From Bombyx mori (taxonomy: Eukaryota > Arthropoda > Insecta > Lepidoptera > Bombycidae), in NCBI RefSeq assembly GCF_030269925.1, contig NC_085129.1, forward strand, positions 18,529,501 through 18,593,500: DNA of 64,000 nt, written 5' to 3'. Each line of letters opens with the position of its first letter. The stretch's first letter is position 1. Under the pieces are notes generated by a model, which worked only from the letters and a program-made list of their open reading frames with translations, was not told the origin of the DNA and did no database searches. The position numbers and the translations under genes were made by a program. Below, piece after piece: positions 35,601 through 45,000 of the stretch.

Positions 35601-38600
35601 TATTAATGGTGGATCACAGATAAACTAATTGGCTAAGATATGGCCCATCGAATAACTATGGTCCTAGTAGACAGTGCTCTAGACAAGCAAAGGATTAAGT
35701 GTCTAGCGTATCGCAGGGCCACATGGAAGTTTTCGTTGAACCTGTCGCTTGCGACGAAGGGCTCGACGAGTAAATTAACCCATAGACACAACCCACTGAG
35801 TTTCCCGCCGGATCTTCTCAGTGGGTCGCGTTTCCGATCCGGTGGTAGCTTCTGCGAAGCACGCTCTTGCTAGGGTTCGTGTTAGCAACCTCGTCACGTT
35901 TAGCCCCGTGAGCTCACCTACTAGTTAAGGTAACGCTGAAATACCCTCTCAAGGCTATCAGATTAGGTAAGAAAAAAAAAAGGTAAGCTCCTGCCTTTTT
36001 CTAAAGAAAAACTGTTAAACATTATTACTGAAAATGTCTTTATATCTCAAGGTAGCTGATTTTTGATGATCACGGATTCTAGTACCGTTTACCGTAGTTG
36101 TACAGCAAGTTCTCGTGGTCATGACGCTGATGATTGACAGGTGTCGGTGGTCTTCCACTCGGCTGCGACAGTGAAATTCGACGAGAAACTGAAGCTGTCC
36201 GTCACGATCAACATGCTCGGGACCCAGCAGCTCGTCCAGCTCTGCCATCGTATGCTCGGTCTTGTGGTGAGCTACATTTAGCATACAATGATTCATTGAC
36301 CAGACCTTCAAAGCGACACTCTTCACTGATTCCCATCTCGGTGGAATAGCTTTTGTATAATTGACATATATAATTGACATTTGAAGTCATCGTGGCTCAA
36401 AGGATAAGACCTCCGGTGCATTCGTATGTATTGATGCACCGGTGTTCGAATCCCGCAAGCGGGTACCAATTTTTCTCATGAAATATGTACTAAACAAATG
36501 TTCAGAATTGACTTCCACGGTGAAGGAATAATATCGTGTAATAAAATCAAACCCGCAAAATTATAATTTGCGTAATTACTGGTGGTAGGACCTCTTGTGA
36601 GTCCTCACGGGTAGGTACCACCGCCCCGGCTATTTCTACCGTGAAGCAGTAATGCGTTTCGTTTTGAAGGGTGGGGCAGCCGTTGTAACTATACTGAGAC
36701 CTTAGAACTTCAATCTCAAGGTAGGTGACGCATTTACGTTGTAGATGTCTATTGGCTCCGGTAACCACTTAACACCAGGTGGGCTGTGAGCTCGTCCACT
36801 CATCTAAGCAATAAAAAAATTTAATAATAATAAGTATAGTTGGAATTCGTTCGACTAGTGGGGGAGCACTAGTAAGTAAATAAACGTGTCCTCAAATTGC
36901 AGGCTCTCGTTCACGTTTCGACGGCGTACTGCAACTGCGAGAGGGAGAGGGTCGAGGAGACGGTGTACGCGCCGCCGGCCGACCCGGGGCACGTGGTCGC
37001 GCTGGTGCAGACCCTGCCCGACGAGCTGGTGGACAGGATCACGCCGCACCTAGTCGGTGAGTGCACCGCGACGATACGGAACTAAACACACGCGCGTGAC
37101 TCTCGCAATGAAGGAACATCGTAGTGTAATAAAAATAAAAACTTGTAGTGGTGCGAGTGTTTTAACGTTCCCGATAGCGTTAAAGTTAACTCGACAGCGT
37201 TAAAGTTTTGTATATGGTTGGAACGTTTGTCTAGGTTTGCCGCCAGTGGCGCTGTTTCAACAGCATACAAATTTGCGTTAACTTTTACGCTATCGAGAAC
37301 TTTAAAAACTCTGACTACTTGTAGTGTTGCGAACGTTCTCGATAGCGTTAAAGTTAACTCGATAGCGTTAAAGTTTTGTATATGGTTGGAACGTTTGTCT
37401 AGGTTTGCCGCTAGTGGCGCTGTTTCAACAGCATACAAATTTGCGTTAACTTTTACGCTATCGAGAACTTTAAAAACTCTGACTACTTGTAGTGTTGCGA
37501 ACGTTCTCGATAGCGTTAAAGTTAACTCGATAGCGTTAAAGTTTTGTATGTGGTTGGAACGTTTGTCTAGGTTTGCCGCTAGGGGCGCTGTTTCAACTGC
37601 ATACAAATTTGCGTTAACTTTTACGCTATCGAGAACTTTAAAAACTCTGACTAAGTAAACTGAACATAGGTCTCTCCAATCGATCTCCAGTGCGGCCGAT
37701 CCGTTGCCACCTACATCCGATATGACCCAGCGATGTTGACTAGATAGCCGGGCCGTCTGCGAGGTGATTGCGTTAACTTCTGCGCTATCGAGAACGTTTA
37801 AAAACTCGCACTAAGCACCACTGTACAAGTTTTTATTTTTATTACACTACGATAAATCTTTCATTGTGTGAGTCACACGTGTTTCATATTTCCTTAACCC
37901 TATTAGTGCTGAGCTTATTTTCACATATTTTGCAAAAATTGCTAAAGGATTTTTGAAAAAAAAAAAAAAACCTTTAAGAAAAACATTAAAAGAAACATCC
38001 TAAATTAACAACAAAATAATGTTTAATGGTTAATAATGTTTAATAAATGCTATTATCTTATTAAAAAAACGTTATATGTAACTCGCGCTACGACACGTCC
38101 TTACAGGTCGATATCTAATGACTAATTTATGTGTATTTATTATCTATGATGCAATCGAACTGCGCTTTAGTCGGTATTCCGACGCTCCGCACTTTATACG
38201 CATTAATAGAGCGTCGATATAGCGACGGTTATTTTTATTTATTTATTGCTTAGATGGGTGGACGAGTTCACAACTCACCCGGTGTTAAGTGGTTATCGAA
38301 GCTCATAGACTTCGTAAATGTCGTCACCCACCTTGAGATATGAGTTCTAAGGTCTCAAGTATAGTTACAACGGCTGCCCCACCCTTCAAACCGAAACGCA
38401 TTACTGCTTCACGGCAGAAATAGGCAGGGCGGTGGTATCTACCCGTGCGGGCTCACAAGAATTCCTACCACCAGTAAGAAAGCGCACAAAGAGCTAAGAA
38501 CACTTATAACAGAATGGACTTTTCAATGTGGCTTAATCTGTTGTCCTTATACGAGTATTAGATGTGGAATATATCGATGCTCTTGTTTTTTTGGGTCCAC

Positions 38601-41600
38601 AGTTCACAGGCCTAACACGTACACGTTCACGAAGGCTCTGGCCGAGGATATGCTGATCAAGGAGAGCGGGAACCTACCAGTTGCGATCGTACGACCTTCA
38701 ATCGGTGAGCTAACTTTTATATATATATCTATCCCCCTTTAATATCAGGAGGATTTCATATTTTTTCCCCTACCTATGCTGATAGCTTTGAGAGCATAAT
38801 TGAGCTTCACCCTAACGTGTAAGTGAGCTCAGGGGCTCAAACCAGATATGTCGCTAATACTGGCCCTAGCAGTAGCAGTGCTTCGCAGAATCTACCGCCG
38901 GATCGGAAACGCGACCCACTGAGAAGATCCGGCGAGAAACTCAGTGGGCTGTGTCTATGGGCGATCTTCTTACGAAGGCACCGGAATATCTAGTTGACTC
39001 TGGGGGAAACGAATCCGAAGATACTGGGAATGAATTTGTTTCTAAGCGACCTACAAGACTAAAACACGCATTAACAAACAAACAAGGCAAAATTAGATAA
39101 TCTAAGCGACTTAGTAACAGAAATCGAAATAATTATTTTAGTGCGCCGCGTAGGGCACCGGTGACCTACACGGCAGGCGAAGGGTTATATATACTATAGG
39201 ATATTGGATAGATCGTTTGTCCTCTTCTAACCCGTATTTCGGTTAAGAGACAGAAACGTATCAGACTCGGATACGCTAACACATTAATGTGCGTAATAAA
39301 TTGGGAATTTCGTCATGGCCTAAAGGATAAGACGTCCGGTGCATTCGTATCGAGCGATGCACCGGTGTTCGAATCCCGCAGGCGGGTACCAATTTTACTA
39401 ATGACATACGTAGGTACTCAACAAATGTTCACGATTGGCTTCCACGGTGAAGGAATAACATCGTGCAATAAAAATGAAACCCGCAAAATTGTAATTGGCG
39501 TAATTACTAGCGGTAGGACCTCTTGTGAGTCCGCACAGATAGGTACTACCACTCCGTCTATTTCAGCCGTGAAGCAGTAATGCGTTTCGGTCTGAAGGGC
39601 GGGGCAGCCGTTGCAACTATACTTGAGACCTTAGAACTTATATCTCGAAAATGGTCACAATCGATGGCACGTATTTTGTTATCTCGAATCGAAATTATCG
39701 CGGATATGTCGCAAGTCGGATTCCGCTTTCATTACTGCAATCAACGATCAAACATTTCACTTATAAAAAAAATTGGCTGCATAACGTCCGTATCTTATCG
39801 GTGTAAAAAAAATATATGATATGATTCACGATTAATTTACACGTGGAATTGGGCCACTAAAGTGAAATAGGACAATCTTGGTTCACGTTTTTAATAATAT
39901 TTCAAGATACGCAGCGGTAGGCAGCGGCTTGGCTCTGCCCCTGGCATTGCTGAAGTCCATGGGCGACGGTAACCACTCACCATCAGGTGGGCCGTATGCT
40001 GGTCTGCCTGCAAGTGCAATAAAAAAAAAGAAAAAACGTGCTTTAAAACGCAATCTTAGCTTTGGAGGGTAAAGGTCATACATAGATAATACACATAAAT
40101 TAGCTATAGATAAGGAACTCAAGCATTCAACAAAAATGTTTACGGGCGTCGGCCACTAGATGGCTTCGCTTCGATTAGTCTCTCATTGCTCCTGTAGACG
40201 GCAGTAACATATTACCTATATTTTATTTTTAATGAGGGATTTTGTAAATTTTCAGAAACCACACATTGATAAAATTTAATCTATTTATCTATAACAAATA
40301 AAGACTTGTACATATGATTTTTAATATTTTATTTTCTGTGTTTAGTTCTACAGTAATTAAATGTCTTAACTTTAACAACATATAAGTTTAGGGGTAGCCG
40401 CTACAAGATGTCGCTAGTTTCCATACAGAAAAAATATTTGTCTTAACGTATCGCGGTTTCAAGGTCCTGGTAAAGGCAATGACTGCTCTGTGTGTTTAAG
40501 AAAACGTCCGTCAAAAAGCGCCTAATTAAGGTGGCGCCACCGTAGCAAGGAGTTTTCATTTCAAAGATGGCGCCAAAAGTGATTTTATTAGATAGCTTAT
40601 AGCTACCACATTCGTATATACACACTGGTAACGTAGCGTTATTTCAGCGGTTTTTTGATTACTAATTGACTGCTCACATTACCATTATCACACTTTATAA
40701 ATTTGTCTCCTCACTTTTACCCTCCACAAACCTAACCTAGTAATTTTCATTTGACAGCTACTTCTCTGACATCATCGTGACATCTTCTTTTGCATTATTA
40801 TGCCGTTAGGATAGTAAAGTAAAATTTAAGATTAATTTAAAAAAAAACTTAGTTAAGAACATGGAAGTTTAATTCATTATCTGTATCTACTGTTGCCAAC
40901 GTGACGTTTTGTGATATATATTTTTTAGTTAGTTTCATGCTGTAAGTTGTTCGCATCAATTTGCGTAACTCGAAAACGTAAAATCGTGTTGTATTGGATA
41001 CATACCTACCTGACGCCATAAAACGTCATTTAGAGGAAGAGTTTCTTGCCTTGGACACATTGGGTTGTATAAATATAAGATTTCTTCTTCGTTTAGAACT
41101 TCTTAGAACTTATATCTCAAGGTGTGCGGCGCATTTGCGTTGTAGATGCTTATGGGCTCCAGTAACCACTTAACACAAGGTGGGCTGTGAGCTCATCCAA
41201 ACAGATAAGCAATAAAAAAAAATAAAAAAAAATTGCTTTAATCACGATAAATTACAATGCATTTTCCAGGTTTTCAGGTTTTTACAATGTCGTAATCAGT
41301 TTTTTCTCGGGAATTTTCACAGATAGCCTATCATTTACCACGGTCGGTCATTGATAAGTGTTTGTATTTCACAAATATGATACTGCACGAATAGCTGATT
41401 ACGGAATTAATATTAAATTGCCGGTTTTCTTTTTTGTTGGTGTGTTTCAAAAAATAGATAATTCCAACTAGATATCGCTTTACGCAAACCTGTAGGTATC
41501 ATCCATCGATGGGAATAAACAAATATAAAAACTACTTAAGATGCGTAGAGGGTAGAGAGATGCATGTGACTAGGACATGTATGGAAATGGTAGAGCAAAG

Positions 41601-41970
41601 TAGAAGAGAAAGAAATCGACCGAAGCAGACATGGATAAAGTGTGTGAATAACGATATGGAAGAAAGAGGCGTGAGTATTAAGGTGACGGCTGATAGAGGA
41701 GAGAATGGAAAAGAAAAATTCGCTGTGCCGACCCCCCCTAGTGGGATAAGGTGGAGACAAAGAAGACTTTACACACGACTGACCGTCGTCCGTGATCACG
41801 AAAACTGTAAAATATTCGAAAAGTAGTAAATAATTTAAAGGCAGTAAAAAATAATCGTAAAAGTAATTGTTTTTATGGCTATGACACGCGAAAACCCGAA
41901 GATAATGATACAAACTAATATGAAAGTAACAAATAGTTTTAAAGTTGCGCGATTGTCTACATTACACACA

Positions 41971-42010
<40 letters not shown>

Positions 42011-45000
42011 TATTTTATGGGTTCTCACCACGATCTTCAGATTTAATGAGTTACTAAAGCTTCAGCGCGTTACAATCGCAACAATAATGGTAAAAATCCA
42101 TTTAAAAGAATGTGTGGGTAAATATATGTAAATGTTACAATGTATGAGACTTCAATATGGAGGATAGAAGTAAGAAGCACCATCTCAGTTTATTAAAAAG
42201 TGTTCGTTGAAAGGAAGCCAGCCAATTAAGGTGGCGCCACAGTAGCAAGTGGATAGTAGTAGCAAGTATTACTGGTGGTAGGACCTCTTGTGGGTCCGCG
42301 CGGGTAGGTACCACCACCCTGCCTATTTCTGTCGTGAAGCAGTAATGCGTTTCGGTTTGAAATGTGGGACAGCCGTTGTTACTATACTTGAGACCTTAGA
42401 ACTTATATCTCAAGGTGGGTGGCACATTTAGGCAGTAACTAGTGGCTCCAGTACCCACTTAACACCAGGTTGGCTGTGAGCTCGTCCAACCATATAAGCA
42501 ATAAAAAGGAAGATATAAAAAACAGCATCATAAACTATTAAAGAAGGATATTAAATTAGGAAGGAAAGAAACTGTGCTTGCGTAAATAATAATAAATATA
42601 TTTTCTGTGATTTTAAATACTGCATATTTTTTAACTACACAAGTCACGAAAAATATTAAATTATACAAACTCAGCACACTTCGCTTTGTTAAAGAATGGT
42701 ATATTCATATCATTTCCACTTCCTACACTAGCGCTATTTCGGTGATTCTTCCAACAACAACTTGATGTATACGGATGGACAGTTTTTCAACTTGTTTCCT
42801 ACACAAGATAGTCCTCCTTGCTTCTACCATTCATACACTTAAAGAGACGAGGACTCGTGTCTCAGGCTGAGCGGAATTCAGATTATATTTGAAGACTTCT
42901 GTCATGATAGACAAGAGGAGGAGAGTCGTAAATTTCCCGGTCAACTTCTTTGACGTTTCTGATTTGAAAGTCGTAAATCGTGACGAAAGAATGGCGACAA
43001 TGAAACTCTGAATACTGCTATTAAGTGAATCGTAAGATTGAATAAAAAACGTACTAATTATTTCACAATTGCACTTTAATTTTGACGGAAAAATGTCTAA
43101 AAATTTCTCTGTAATAAGTAAGGGACATTCGGCTACAGAAACCTACTGAATTTCTTTCTAAGCTTAATTTATAATTTAAATTGGAATACGGGCAGTTGAA
43201 AATTGAGAAATAGGTAGGTAATGACTATGTTATTATGAACGAAGACAGAATGACAAGACACAATAGTGGAGAGAGAGAGATTTAAATCCATTATATCGAG
43301 TCGGCATATGTATATATGTAAATATCTGAATAAAGCAGTTCTAAAAAAAAAACTTTGACATGAAGAGCGATAGGAAATCGATGAGGATTTACAGAAAACA
43401 TCTTTGATTTTCAGTGCTCTCCTCCGTTCGGGAGCCAGTGAAAGGTTGGGTCGACAACTGGAACGGTCCTAATGGCATCGTCGCCGCTGTGGGGAAGGGC
43501 ATCTTCAGAACGATGCTGGGTTCCGGAGACAAGGTCGCTGACCTCGTCCCGGTCGATACCGTTATCAACCTGATGATCGTGTGCGCCTGGAGGACGCATT
43601 TAAGACGGTTAGTCATGTGTATCTATAGTGTCTGTAGGGATCAGTACAGAGCTGCAGAGGACTGTGTCTACAGTAGTGTAGTATAGGACTAGAGGCTAGA
43701 TATAGGTCGGATCTGTGTCTGTTTGTATACGAGAAGATCTCGGGATCAGTACAGAGCTGCAGAGGACTGTGTCTATAGTAGTATAGTATAGGACTAAAGG
43801 CTAGATATAGGTCGGATCTGTGTCTGTTTGTGTACGAGAAGAGCTCGGGATCAGTACAGAGCTGCAGAGGACTGTGTCTATAGTAGTGTAGTAATAATTT
43901 AATGCCATATATGTTTACAGGGATCAGGGCGTCGTAGTTTACAACTGCTGCACCGGCCAACAGAATCCGATAACGTGGAAACGTTTTGTAAAATCAAGCT
44001 TCAAATACATGCGGAAACATCCTTTTAGTAAGTCACTATAAAAGCTCATTTATAGTTTAATTTCCCAGCGTCTAATTCGGTCAATGTATGATTAAGGGAT
44101 CATGTCATTGTGCGTCAATATGAAACTGAATTCATTTGCAAAGCTCTGAGCTTAATGACTGCTGTAAATGGATAAAGAGTGAGCTATTCAAAATTACCAA
44201 AACAAAGAAGGCCTTTCAAAAGCGCGGATGTGTTTCAGTCCAGATGATTCAAAACTTTGATGTAGAGAATTACAGTTACAAATAGTTTATTAATGCGGTA
44301 TATGTCTAGTGTTCTAAGAAATTATTTCAAATGTTTCAGTCGGCTTTGCGATCGCATCATTAGATGCAATTAGAATTTGCGTTATTACTGGTGGTAGAAC
44401 GTTTTGTGAGTCCGCACGAAGCAGTAATGCGTTTCGGTTTGAAAGGCGGGGCAGCCGTTGTACTGTAGAAACGGAGACCTAAGAACTTATATCTCAAGGC
44501 GGGGGCGGCATTTGCGTTTGTAGATGTCTATGGCCTCCGGTAACCACTTAAAACCAGGGGTCCATGAGCTCATCCACCAACATAAGCCATAAAAAAAAGC
44601 AGATTGTATACTTACTACCTCAATGACTAGTTAAGAAATAGGTTTAAATTCTATTCTCGGTAATGACATTGTCAGCGTTGATAGTGTCATGTCCGCTATC
44701 TGCCATCGACACTAATGAAAGCTATAATTTCGCTAACCAGTAATGTAAAGCAAAGGCGATCGCGCTACGATTTTTAGCTACATTGAGGGCAGTGTATACA
44801 GTGAGGGTATTCGCATGTAATCATATTATTGTTTTTAAGTTTGAAGTCTCCGGCATGCAACCGATAAAGTCGAGTCAATAAGGACTCAATATTTGGGACT
44901 TGGACCTCATGTCTGAAGCTGACTTTTGGTAATCACGTTGTGTTTTCCGCGGTCCATGGTCTACAGCTTTAACTAGATGAGCCGTGAGCTGGTCTATTCA

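Noticed and set aside
37082..37658. Long overlapping ORFs on both strands (174 and 146 residues) with a 56-residue repeat
   Set aside because: They arise because the 168-bp tandem unit is divisible by three. They lie inside an intron of an intact gene and show no domain.
43613..43960. Minus-strand ORF of 115 residues with repeated [14 protein letters not shown]
   Set aside because: It is a product of the 105-bp tandem repeat in intron 7 and overlaps the reductase exon 8 antisense.
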